From: a virus
Strand: one strand, 5' to 3'
IMG/VR virus record: IMGVR_UViG_3300050015_000864
Span: 1-26,942 of that record
Length of the DNA: 26,942 nt
This document shows, in pieces, positions 1-5,287 of this stretch (position 1 is its first letter; every line of letters starts with the position of its first letter). Below the pieces are notes generated by a model. It saw only the letters and a program-made list of their open reading frames with translations. It was not told where the DNA came from and ran no database searches. Position numbers and translations under genes: made by a program.

Positions 1-55
1 CTAATATCCCTTGGCTTTTATAGCCCCATAGGTTCGAATCCTATCGACGGTACCA
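1..55 (+). tRNA. 3' part of a class II tRNA (Leu/Tyr/Ser type), cut by window edge
   Basis: The T arm is clear: ATAGG, loop TTCGAAT, CCTAT at 28-44. It is followed by a 7-nt acceptor strand (45-51), discriminator A52 and an encoded CCA (53-55). Before the T arm, TTGGC-TTTTATA-GCC forms a long variable arm, so this is a class II tRNA. The anticodon lies at the window edge. If the 3' anticodon strand is ATCCC, bases 1-3 would be the anticodon CTA. Other registers give TAA (Leu) or a serine-type CT. A73 argues against Ser. Confidence 0.75.
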
Positions 56-62
56 AATTTAA

Positions 63-83
63 TGTATAAAAATGTATTATACA
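63..83 (+). promoter_or_regulatory. Start-codon hairpin of HEG1
   Basis: TGTATAA (63-69) pairs perfectly with TTATACA (77-83). The 7-nt loop contains the ATG at 72-74. This is one of six HEG leaders in the window where the start codon lies in or on a hairpin. Here it is in the loop; in the other five it lies in the stem. Confidence 0.55.
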
Positions 84-578
84 ATTTACAAAACTACGAA
101 TAAATTTAATGGCAAGTTTTATATCGGAAAGCATCAGACTCAGAAATTAAATGATAATTATTTAGGGTCTGGAAAAGCTTTGGAACTGGCTATTAAGAAA
201 TACGGTAAAGAGAATTTTCAAAAAAGAATTATTTTTGTTTTTGATAATGAAATTTTAATGAATCAAAAAGAAAAAGAAATTGTTACAGAGAATTTTATAT
301 CCAGCAATACAAATTATAATTGTGGGGTTGGGGGAGAAGGAGGAGCTCAATTCTTAAATAAATCTCACTCTGAAAAAACTAAAAAATTGCTTGCTGAAAA
401 AGCTAAATTAATAAAGCCCTCTAAAGAAACTAGAGATAAAATATCAGAGGGTAATAGAAAAAGAACATTATCTAAAGAAACAAGAAATAAACTCTCTCAA
501 AAATCTTTCGAGAGATGGAAAAAATTGCGGGTTGGAGAAAATAGTCATCTCATTGGGCTCATAACCCAAGGTTGCTAG
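72..578 (+). CDS. GIY-YIG homing endonuclease (HEG1)
   Basis: A DNA endonuclease of 168 aa that spreads its own gene. The GIY half is YTIY (residues 3-6), the YIG half is FYIGK (16-20), and acidic candidates lie at 67-69, followed by NYNCG near residue 81. This matches phage GIY-YIG nucleases of the Seg/I-TevI kind. From about residue 95 there are SEKT-KK and SKETR-K repeats of the NUMOD3 DNA-binding type. It starts 16 nt after a tRNA CCA. Its last 17 codons and stop run through an initiator-type tRNA (526-601), so one stretch is both coding and tRNA. The family call is firm; the target site is inferred to be the tRNA. Confidence 0.88.
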   Translation: MYYTIYKTTNKFNGKFYIGKHQTQKLNDNYLGSGKALELAIKKYGKENFQKRIIFVFDNEILMNQKEKEIVTENFISSNTNYNCGVGGEGGAQFLNKSHSEKTKKLLAEKAKLIKPSKETRDKISEGNRKRTLSKETRNKLSQKSFERWKKLRVGENSHLIGLITQGC

Positions 579-601
579 GGCGGTACTAGTGCCCGCTACC
601 A
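526..601 (+). tRNA. Initiator-type tRNA-fMet (CAT) with atypical D and T loops
   Basis: The anticodon arm TTGGG-CTCATAA-CCCAA has the three G-C pairs typical of initiator tRNAs. Bases 1 and 72 do not pair (T-T), as in bacterial initiators. The acceptor is TGCGGGT/GCCCGCT, followed by A73 and an encoded CCA. The T stem GCTAG/CTAGT pairs, but its loop is GGCGGTA instead of TTCRANN. The D stem GAGA/TCTC has a loop without the GG pair. The bases that normally lock the D and T loops together are therefore missing on both sides. The 5' 53 nt also encode the end of HEG1. It may be functional with an unusual elbow, or it may be decaying. Confidence 0.72.
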
Positions 602-710
602 ATTAAGCTGTAGTAACTGTAAGAATTACTTCGTTGAGTTCGATTCTCAATTTTCCCGCCAGATTTTAAAGGGAAAATCGCCACAAAGGGTGGCATTATT
701 CTTCTAATTT
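602..710 (+). other. tRNA 3' half followed by a matching 5' half-like sequence
   Basis: Positions 634-661 are a tRNA 3' end: T arm TTGAG-TTCGATT-CTCAA, acceptor strand TTTTCCC, G73 and CCA. No complementary 5' acceptor strand lies upstream. Instead GGGAAAA occurs downstream at 671-677, followed by TC and a D-arm-like hairpin GCCAC-AAAGG-GTGGC (680-694). Upstream of the T arm is the hairpin AGTAA-(9 nt)-TTACT (612-630). ATTCTT in the second half could also pair with AAGAAT in the first. It may be a permuted tRNA, a truncated tRNA, or a simple inverted repeat. Confidence 0.4.
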
Positions 711-774
711 TTCTCAGCGAAAATACATGCCGGATGACCCCCGTTGTATCACGGTGCCGGCTCCAATAAGGTCA
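711..774 (+). other. Spacer with a compound hairpin before tRNA-Lys
   Basis: GCCGG (729-733) pairs with CCGGC (757-761) around an inner CCGT/ACGG stem (741-744 with 751-754). The element ends CTCCA. It resembles a tRNA 3' end in layout but has no TTC-type loop. I cannot assign it to a known RNA. Confidence 0.3.
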
Positions 775-847
775 GATCTCGTAGCTCAGTTGGTAGAGCA
801 CATCCCTTTTAAGGATGGGGTCCTGGGTTCGAGCCCCAGCGGGATCA
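775..847 (+). tRNA. tRNA-Lys (TTT)
   Basis: This is a full cloverleaf. The acceptor is GATCTCG/CGGGATC with one G-T pair. The D loop is canonical (AGTTGG). The anticodon arm is CATCC-CTTTTAA-GGATG and the T arm CTGGG-TTCGAGC-CCCAG. A73 is present and CCA is not encoded. Confidence 0.96.
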
Positions 848-848
848 C

Positions 849-945
849 AATCGTAGTAATGGAAAGAGTTACTTCGTGCTAATGGTTAGCAAAATCCTGT
901 TAAGATTACTTCGCGGTTCAATTCCGCCTGTTACCTCTTCCGATT
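849..945 (+). other. Asn-type (GTT) tRNA-like element with an extra hairpin
   Basis: Recognisable parts are a D-arm-like TGCT-AATGGTT-AGCA (877-891), an anticodon arm AATC-CTGTTAA-GATT with anticodon GTT (893-907), and a T arm GCGG-TTCAATT-CCGC (913-927). Instead of two linker bases before the D arm there is an extra hairpin, AGTAA-(9 nt)-TTACT (855-873). The same hairpin occurs at 612-630. Three competing closing stems are possible: AATCG/CGATT, GTAATGG/CTGTTAC, or a bulged GGAAAGAG/CTCTTCC. It could be a decayed tRNA-Asn or a tRNA with an inserted arm. Confidence 0.45.
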
Positions 946-956
946 TTCTCGATTAT

Positions 957-1031
957 GGGAGCTTAGCTCAGTTGGTTCAGAGCATCTGCCTTACAAGCAG
1001 AGGGTCGAGGGTTCGAATCCCCCAGTTCCCA
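957..1031 (+). tRNA. tRNA-Val (TAC)
   Basis: The acceptor is GGGAGCT/AGTTCCC. The D arm has the loop AGTTGGTTCA, the anticodon arm is TCTGC-CTTACAA-GCAGA, and the T arm is GAGGG-TTCGAAT-CCCCC with one mismatch. A73 is present and no CCA is encoded. Confidence 0.95.
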
Positions 1032-1033
1032 CA

Positions 1034-1057
1034 TAACGTATAAAATAATATACGTTA
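1034..1057 (+). repeat. 9-bp perfect inverted repeat
   Basis: TAACGTATA (1034-1042) and TATACGTTA (1049-1057) are separated by AAATAA. No T run follows, so it is not a typical terminator. It sits between two tRNAs and could be a processing hairpin or a protein-binding site. Confidence 0.5.
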
Positions 1058-1090
1058 ACTAAGAAAAAGGGACTTAATGTATAATATTTT

Positions 1091-1120
1091 ATCCGTTATG
1101 ACCCGATAATATCCGATAAT
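1091..1120 (+). repeat. Three imperfect 10-bp tandem repeats
   Basis: ATCCGTTATG, ACCCGATAAT and ATCCGATAAT lie head to tail directly before tRNA-Arg(TCT). They end one base before the tRNA acceptor. The repeat unit is about one helical turn. No function is assigned. Confidence 0.5.
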
Positions 1121-1193
1121 GGTCCGGTAGCTCAATGGATAGAGCACCTGCCTTCTAAGCAGGTGGTTGAGAGTTCGAGTCTCTCCCGGATCA
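1121..1193 (+). tRNA. tRNA-Arg (TCT)
   Basis: A canonical cloverleaf with acceptor GGTCCGG/CCGGATC (one G-T), D loop AATGGAT, anticodon arm CCTGC-CTTCTAA-GCAGG and T arm GAGAG-TTCGAGT-CTCTC. A73 is present and CCA is not encoded. Confidence 0.96.
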
Positions 1194-1200
1194 CTAATTT

Positions 1201-1275
1201 GGTCTCATAGTACAACGGATAGTGCGCGAGTTTCCTAAACTTGAAATCCGGGTTCGATTCCCAGTGAGATCACCA
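1201..1275 (+). tRNA. tRNA-Arg (CCT)
   Basis: The acceptor is GGTCTCA/TGAGATC, the anticodon arm CGAGT-TTCCTAA-ACTTG and the T loop TTCGATT with a mostly paired stem. A73 and an encoded CCA (1273-1275) are present. The next gene starts 14 nt later, so it may share the tRNA transcript. Confidence 0.94.
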
Positions 1276-1289
1276 AATAATTTATAAAC

Positions 1290-1523
1290 ATGACTCATAC
1301 TCTTAAGCAAATTGTTAAGGGTAATACTGCTCGCTTTTCATATGCATGCGAAGGGAAGCTCTATTACACTATTGAAGTAGAAGAATCAGTATATCAAGTA
1401 GAATTGGACAGTACCGCCGATGAATGGAGGGCAACATATATGACCCCAACTTTTCCTGCCATCACTCTTATGAGATGGATCAGAAAAGGTATGGAAAATG
1501 AAAAATTTATTCAGATAAAGTAG
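1290..1523 (+). CDS. Hypothetical protein, 77 aa
   Basis: A small protein of unknown function. It has no signal peptide or membrane segment, and alternating polar and hydrophobic residues suggest a small beta-rich fold. Two tryptophans lie in the second half (EWRATY and MRWIRKG). It starts 14 nt after tRNA-Arg(CCT) with no visible ribosome site, as usual here, and ends TAG. A promoter-like sequence for the next gene follows the stop. The reading frame is convincing; the function is unknown. Confidence 0.6.
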   Translation: MTHTLKQIVKGNTARFSYACEGKLYYTIEVEESVYQVELDSTADEWRATYMTPTFPAITLMRWIRKGMENEKFIQIK

Positions 1524-1552
1524 ACAACTTTAGGATATTTTTCGTATATTTG
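1524..1552 (+). promoter_or_regulatory. Bacteroidota-type promoter ending 4 nt before the 1557 start
   Basis: TATATTTG at 1545-1552 fits the TAnnTTTG -7 box. A T-rich stretch with CTTTAGG lies upstream. Only four bases separate the box from the ATG, which suggests a leaderless or nearly leaderless mRNA. Confidence 0.5.
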
Positions 1553-1556
1553 TCCC

Positions 1557-1988
1557 ATGGTAATTCACGAAATATTGAAGGAACATGGGATTTTTAGTAA
1601 TGACATAAAAGTCAAAATTAAAAATGGCCAGATTAAATTAAATGGAGAAGTTGTTACGGATCCTTTAATGGATTTGGATATTGAATTCGTGAAGAAGGAG
1701 GACCGGCCTACCAAAGAAACCCCTGCATTTGAAGATGCTGGAAATTTTCTTTTCAGAGCAATTAGTAAAGACAAAGAATGTTTTGACTTATGTACAGCTA
1801 TGGGGGTTGATGGATTGGGTATTCATCCAGAATTTTGGCCAGATTTGAATTTTACCAACAAACTAGTTGAAAAATTTAGAAAGGTTTATGTCTTAAAGAT
1901 TTCTAAAAAAGAATGGATCATACTCCAGAAAAAAGAAGTTGAAATTGAAACGGAAGAATTTTTAATATTGAAGAAAAATGATTGTTAA
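1557..1988 (+). CDS. Hypothetical protein with S4-like N-terminal segment, 143 aa
   Basis: The function is unknown. Residues 17-45 (KVKIKNGQIKLNGEVV and following) resemble the short beta-hairpin pattern of S4-type RNA-binding domains, where a residue run ending in NG is followed by VNG or LNG. This is a weak similarity by eye. The C-terminal half is mixed charged and hydrophobic, without membrane segments. The ATG is four bases behind a TATATTTG promoter box, which fixes the start. Its last 11 bp overlap the next gene, so the two are probably cotranscribed. Confidence 0.6.
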   Translation: MVIHEILKEHGIFSNDIKVKIKNGQIKLNGEVVTDPLMDLDIEFVKKEDRPTKETPAFEDAGNFLFRAISKDKECFDLCTAMGVDGLGIHPEFWPDLNFTNKLVEKFRKVYVLKISKKEWIILQKKEVEIETEEFLILKKNDC

Positions 1989-2211
1989 AAAAAGAACTGA
2001 TAAGATTGAAGTTGACCTGACAGGTCCGCATGGAAATGCTTATGCTCTTTTAGGATTAGCAAGTGATATTTGCAAGAATTTAAATCGTCTTGCAGGAAAA
2101 GAATTATATGACTTCAAAGAAATTGAAAAAGATATGAAGAGTTCTGATTATGAACATCTTTTGGAAGTTTTGGAAGAACACTTTGGTAACTTTATAATAT
2201 TATACAGATGA
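1978..2211 (+). CDS. Hypothetical protein, 77 aa
   Basis: An unrecognised small, soluble, largely helical protein. It carries a short conserved-looking segment DLTGPHGNAYALLGLA near residue 13. It overlaps the preceding gene by 11 bp and the following bL12 gene by 4 bp (ATGA), placing it within one translationally coupled run. No catalytic motif, cysteine cluster or transmembrane segment is visible. Confidence 0.6.
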   Translation: MIVKKRTDKIEVDLTGPHGNAYALLGLASDICKNLNRLAGKELYDFKEIEKDMKSSDYEHLLEVLEEHFGNFIILYR

Positions 2212-2615
2212 GATTTGCAAATGATCCAGCGGAGCCAACAACTCCCACGAACCCGAAATTATCTTCGATAGCTTATACATTGTCAAAATTGACTGTATTG
2301 GAAGCTAAAGAATTAGCTGATATACTTGAAAACGATTTTGGTATCAAGAAAGCTAAAACAGAGTTTAAACCTGCAGGATATGAACCTGTTCCTGAAGTGG
2401 AACAAACTGAATTCAATGTTTACCTCAAAGAAATTGGCAATCAAAAATTGCAGGTTATAAAAAAGGTCCATGAAGTAATGGGATTGGGTCTTAAAGAAGC
2501 CAAAGCATTGGTTGATTCTACCCCCTGTCTTTTAAAAGAAAAGATTTTAAAAGCTGAAGTAACAACCATAAAAGCCGAATTGGAAAATGTCGGAGCAGTA
2601 GTGGAAGTGAGATGA
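2208..2615 (+). CDS. rplL: Ribosomal protein bL12 (L7/L12) homologue
   Basis: In bacteria bL12 forms the ribosomal stalk that recruits and activates translation GTPases. Residues about 65-135 match the bL12 C-terminal domain throughout: EQTEFNVYLK, then KLQVIKKVHEVMGLGLKEAKALV, then a valine-rich end (GAVVEVR). The GLGLKEAK helix that contacts elongation factors is intact. Residues 20-50 (SKLTVLEAKELADILENDFGI) look like the bL12 dimerisation domain. A length of 135 aa is close to the usual 120-130. It is therefore a complete homologue, not only the C-terminal domain. It probably enters host ribosomes, which is inference. It overlaps both neighbours by 4 bp. Confidence 0.88.
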   Translation: MRFANDPAEPTTPTNPKLSSIAYTLSKLTVLEAKELADILENDFGIKKAKTEFKPAGYEPVPEVEQTEFNVYLKEIGNQKLQVIKKVHEVMGLGLKEAKALVDSTPCLLKEKILKAEVTTIKAELENVGAVVEVR

Positions 2616-2899
2616 AATTAAAGAACCTCATATTAGCATTAAAAGATCAAGGTCCGCTTAAAAGAGCTTTTCGAAACTTCTTTATAACTGGAAATGCATG
2701 GGGTTTATTTTCCATAAACTCTCACATAAGGCAGGATACTCAAAAGCCAAAGGTGACTTATAATACTCAAGAAACAGCTGCTAAATCAGCTATCAGTTTG
2801 GGTAAGAAAAATGGGGTTCACTTTAGCTATTACAAATGTGCTTACTGTGATGGTTATCATATCGGTAAGAATAGAGACAATAAAACAAATGAAAAATAG
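2612..2899 (+). CDS. Small zinc-ribbon-like protein, 95 aa
   Basis: The C-terminal part contains YKCAYCDGYHIGK, one CxxC pair followed by a histidine. This pattern is common in short phage proteins that bind one metal through Cys and His. The N-terminus is basic and helical. No second cysteine pair is present, so a full zinc finger is not certain. It begins with a 4-bp overlap with the bL12 gene. The role is unknown; nucleic-acid binding is the simplest guess. Confidence 0.6.
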   Translation: MKLKNLILALKDQGPLKRAFRNFFITGNAWGLFSINSHIRQDTQKPKVTYNTQETAAKSAISLGKKNGVHFSYYKCAYCDGYHIGKNRDNKTNEK

Positions 2900-3101
2900 A
2901 GCAAAAGGTTTTTATTGGGTTCAATATGCAAATTTATCTTGGGTAGTTTGCGAATGGGATGGTGTCCAATGGCATCACCAAGGGGCAAGTTATCCGGATG
3001 AAAGTTTTAAACAGATTCATGAGATAAGAATTGAGCCTCCAAAACCCAAAGATGTTAGAAATTCCGATGGTATATGGACTCCAGAATGTTTAATTTTTTA
3101 A
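2889..3101 (+). CDS. Hypothetical protein, 70 aa
   Basis: An unrecognised protein rich in aromatic residues (FYWVQY, SWVVCEWDGVQWHH), suggesting a small beta structure. I chose the ATG at 2889, which overlaps the previous gene by 11 bp. An in-frame ATG at 2811 would overlap it by 89 bp and give a poor N-terminus. A short gap of one base separates it from the next gene. Confidence 0.55.
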   Translation: MKNRAKGFYWVQYANLSWVVCEWDGVQWHHQGASYPDESFKQIHEIRIEPPKPKDVRNSDGIWTPECLIF

Positions 3102-3102
3102 A

Positions 3103-3291
3103 ATGAGAATAATAATCACAGCTGAAGAAGCAATCGATAAAGGAATCTGGGAAGATTTATGCGACATGGTCGGATACAGTTATTATGCAGTTAACGAAGG
3201 TATGGACCCTGATACAGAAATTTCTTTAACAGAGGATCAAGCAAGACAGCTGGGAGTAATACCTGCAAAAAATAGTATTTCCTGGGACTAA
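3103..3291 (+). CDS. Hypothetical protein, 62 aa
   Basis: A short acidic protein containing AEEAIDKGIWEDLCDMVGYS and a later DPDTEISLTEDQARQLG. The alternating helix pattern and acidity are typical of small phage proteins of unknown role. The stop overlaps the RNA ligase start (TAATG at 3289-3293), so the two are likely coupled in translation. Confidence 0.58.
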   Translation: MRIIITAEEAIDKGIWEDLCDMVGYSYYAVNEGMDPDTEISLTEDQARQLGVIPAKNSISWD

Positions 3292-3925
3292 TGAAAGCAT
3301 ATCACACAATACAGAAATATACCGAGGATCACTATGGAAAGTTTGTATGGGCTTTCGATAAGGTAGATGGATCTAATTTCAGGTAGAGTGGGATAGAAAA
3401 CTTTCAAAGAAAAGCCAGTTTACATTTGGATTCAAAAAATTCGGGACAAGAACCGAAATGATAATGAACAACAGAAATCCATTTATTGAAGCTGTTACTT
3501 TGTTTGAAATGGAATATGCTCCAAAATTTGACCAGATTTTTAAAGACGCAAAAGAGCTAAGAGGAGTTCCGATAATTACCTTATTTGGAGAGTTTTATGG
3601 TCCAGGTAGCTTTGCAGGTATGCACGATTGGAACGCTACCCATAGTTTAACATTTTTCGATGCGGCAATATATAAGAAGGGATACCTTCCTCCATCAGAT
3701 TTTCAAAATCTATTTGGAGAACTCCCCATACAAAAACTTATTTGGAAAGGAATTTTCAATGAGGAATTTGTAAAAAGAGTAGAAGCCAATGAATTCGGAC
3801 TTTCCGAAGGAATAGTTTACAAGGGCGTTGAAGACGGAGATGTCTTTATGGGCAAAATCAAAACTCTTCAATGGCTCGAAAGTATAAGAAATAAGTACGG
3901 TATCAAAAAAATGCTAGAGTACTAA
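3291..3925 (+). pseudogene. RNA ligase (Rnl2-like) interrupted by a -1 frameshift
   Basis: RNA ligases of this superfamily seal RNA breaks through a lysine-AMP intermediate. From the ATG at 3291 the first frame gives 31 codons, including motif I KVDGSN, and then hits TAG at 3384. From about 3383 the -1 frame continues directly with VEWDRKLSKKSQF and runs to 3925. It carries LFGEFYG (motif III), EGIVYKG (motif IV) and KIK near the end (motif V). One missing base near 3383 explains the break. Restored, the protein would be about 211 aa. It may be a sequencing error, a real mutation, or less likely recoding. The context with many tRNAs fits tRNA repair. Confidence 0.82.
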
Positions 3926-4110
3926 TGGAAGATTTCAAAAAGAAGCGAAAAGATCTTCGCGATCGAAAAAGAGAAGCAATGAACGAGGAATATAAATCCG
4001 CCAAAGAAAGAAAAGGGGTTGTTAACACATTTAAAAGAGAATCCAGATCCATTAAGAGATCTGAGAAAAATGAAATAAAGAAAGTTCTTCGGAACGATTT
4101 TGGAATTTAA
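3925..4110 (+). CDS. Hypothetical highly charged protein, 61 aa
   Basis: Lys and Arg make up a very large share, alternating with Glu, so the chain is probably a single long charged helix. No known domain is visible. It starts on the last base of the ligase stop and ends just before the arm-swapped tRNA-Arg at 4113. It may bind nucleic acid, but nothing beyond composition supports this. Confidence 0.5.
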   Translation: MEDFKKKRKDLRDRKREAMNEEYKSAKERKGVVNTFKRESRSIKRSEKNEIKKVLRNDFGI

Positions 4111-4112
4111 AC

Positions 4113-4188
4113 GCGCCGGTATCACGCCTCGCTACGAACGAGGAGAAGTGTAATTGGACACATGAGGGTTCGAATCCCTTTCGGCGTT
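4113..4188 (+). tRNA. tRNA-Arg (ACG), non-canonical arm order
   Basis: The acceptor is GCGCCGG/TCGGCGT, all 7 pairs with two G-T. The T arm is GAGGG-TTCGAAT-CCCTT. The anticodon arm CCTCG-CTACGAA-CGAGG is perfect but begins only seven bases after the acceptor (TATCACG), with no D arm between. The expected D-type sequence follows it instead: GTGT-AATTGG-ACAC at 4148-4161. CAC of the linker could also pair with GTG to extend the anticodon arm. Total length, 76 nt, is close to normal. The alternative is a D-armless tRNA with a long variable arm. Confidence 0.65.
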
Positions 4189-4356
4189 CTAATGGGTAAA
4201 GTGTTATACGGTCTGAAGCCCGGGTTTGGGAAATGAATCATCAGAGTACCTCAGGTCTATAAAATAACACAAGAGGGGAATCTTTTCAGATGATCAATCC
4301 TTCAAAGACGCTGAATTTATCCAGGTGGGAAGGGTTCGCCCGATTCTCACCAAATT
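4189..4356 (+). other. Non-coding stretch with two structured elements
   Basis: No gene is seen. GTGTTAT (4201-4207) pairs with ATAACAC (4264-4270) around a 56-nt domain. A second hairpin, GGTGGGA (4324-4330) with TCTCACC (4345-4351), has an inner GGG-TTCG-CCC stem and ends in ACCA, like a tRNA acceptor-plus-T-arm minihelix. The sequence between them is unpaired by eye. I cannot match it to a known RNA family. Confidence 0.4.
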
Positions 4357-4428
4357 GCGGAGGTAGTATAACGGTTAGTATAGGGCCTTGCCAAGGCTCA
4401 GATGGGTTTTCGATTAACCTTCTCCGCA
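4357..4428 (+). tRNA. tRNA-Gly (GCC)
   Basis: The acceptor is GCGGAGG/TCTCCGC, the D stem GTAT/GTAT type, the anticodon arm GGGCC-TTGCCAA-GGCTC and the T arm GGGTT-TTCGATT-AACCT. The discriminator is A where bacterial tRNA-Gly normally has T. CCA is not encoded. Confidence 0.88.
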
Positions 4429-4456
4429 CAAAGTAGCAAAATTGGTAGAGCGCATG
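4429..4456 (+). pseudogene. Truncated 5' half of a tRNA left of HEG2
   Basis: AAGTAGC and TTGGTAGAGC (4431-4451) match the D-arm region of the intact tRNA-Gly(TCC) on the far side of HEG2 (5282-5302). No T arm or 3' acceptor follows; the HEG2 leader begins instead. This looks like the left remnant of the tRNA that HEG2 invaded. Confidence 0.55.
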
Positions 4457-4484
4457 TGAATATATATAGAAAATATTCGCATGC
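4452..4484 (+). promoter_or_regulatory. Start-codon hairpin of HEG2
   Basis: GCATGTGAATAT (4452-4463) pairs with ATATTCGCATGC (4473-4484), 12 bp with one G-T. The ATG at 4481-4483 is inside the stem. TATATATAG in the left arm and loop resembles the promoter-like core seen in the other HEG leaders. Confidence 0.6.
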
Positions 4485-5287
4485 TACCAAGAAATAAAAA
4501 AAATTGTGAAAAATGCAATAAAGAAATAAGTTTGTCTAATTTTAATTTGCATTATTCTTCATGTAAAGGAAATATAGAAGAAACAAAGATAAGAGTAAAA
4601 GAAGAATGGAAATTGGTCAACGGAAAATACAAATGTCCATATTGTAATAAAGAGTATTCGAAGAATGGAATTTCTACACATATTATAAGAAATCATACCG
4701 AAAAAGGAAAAGGGCAAAATCCCAATATTGGTTTTTTAAAGGAAACCCAAATTATTTGGAATAAGGGGTTATCAAAGGAAACAAATAAAAGTCTTGAAAA
4801 TCTTTCAAAAACATTATTAAAAAAATATAAATCTGGAGAATTAAAATCCGGATTTAAAAATAAAAAACATAATAAAATATCATGTGAAAAAATGTCTAAA
4901 AGTGCTATTCTAGCATTTCAAGAAGGAAGACATTCTGGATGGGTTTCAAGAAAAATACAAAGTTATCCTGAGATATATTTTGAAAAGGTTTTAAAAAGCA
5001 AAAAGTTATTTGAAGAATGTATCCCTGAATATTTTATTAAACATAAAAACAATTCTAATTATTTTTTGGATTTTTATTTTCCAAATAAAAGGATTAATTT
5101 AGAAATTGATGGCTCTCAACATGAATTGGAAGATCGAAAAATATCTGATAATCAAAGAGATAATTTTTTATCAGAACAAAATATATTTGTTTTTAGAATA
5201 AAATGGAGAAACCCAAAATCATTAGATGGTAAAAAATATTTGGAGAATAAAATAAAAGAATTTATTGAATTATACAAGCGGAAGTAG
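4481..5287 (+). CDS. Zinc-finger and VSR-like homing endonuclease (HEG2)
   Basis: A free-standing DNA endonuclease of 268 aa. Two N-terminal zinc fingers are visible: C9, C12, H24, C28 and C52, C55, H67, H72. The middle, about 85-150, has short NUMOD-like basic repeats. The C-terminal 64 residues carry EIDGSQH (E208, D210, H214), DNQRD and FRIKW, the pattern of the VSR/DUF559 nuclease fold. The gene starts inside a leader hairpin and ends in tRNA-Gly(TCC), whose conserved TAG at positions 8-10 serves as its stop. A truncated tRNA half lies upstream, so it probably invaded a tRNA gene. Confidence 0.85.
   Translation: MLPRNKKNCEKCNKEISLSNFNLHYSSCKGNIEETKIRVKEEWKLVNGKYKCPYCNKEYSKNGISTHIIRNHTEKGKGQNPNIGFLKETQIIWNKGLSKETNKSLENLSKTLLKKYKSGELKSGFKNKKHNKISCEKMSKSAILAFQEGRHSGWVSRKIQSYPEIYFEKVLKSKKLFEECIPEYFIKHKNNSNYFLDFYFPNKRINLEIDGSQHELEDRKISDNQRDNFLSEQNIFVFRIKWRNPKSLDGKKYLENKIKEFIELYKRK

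Noticed and set aside
3378-3390. Programmed -1 frameshift in the RNA ligase
   Set aside because: No X-XXY-YYZ slippery heptamer or clear pseudoknot was found; a lost base is simpler.
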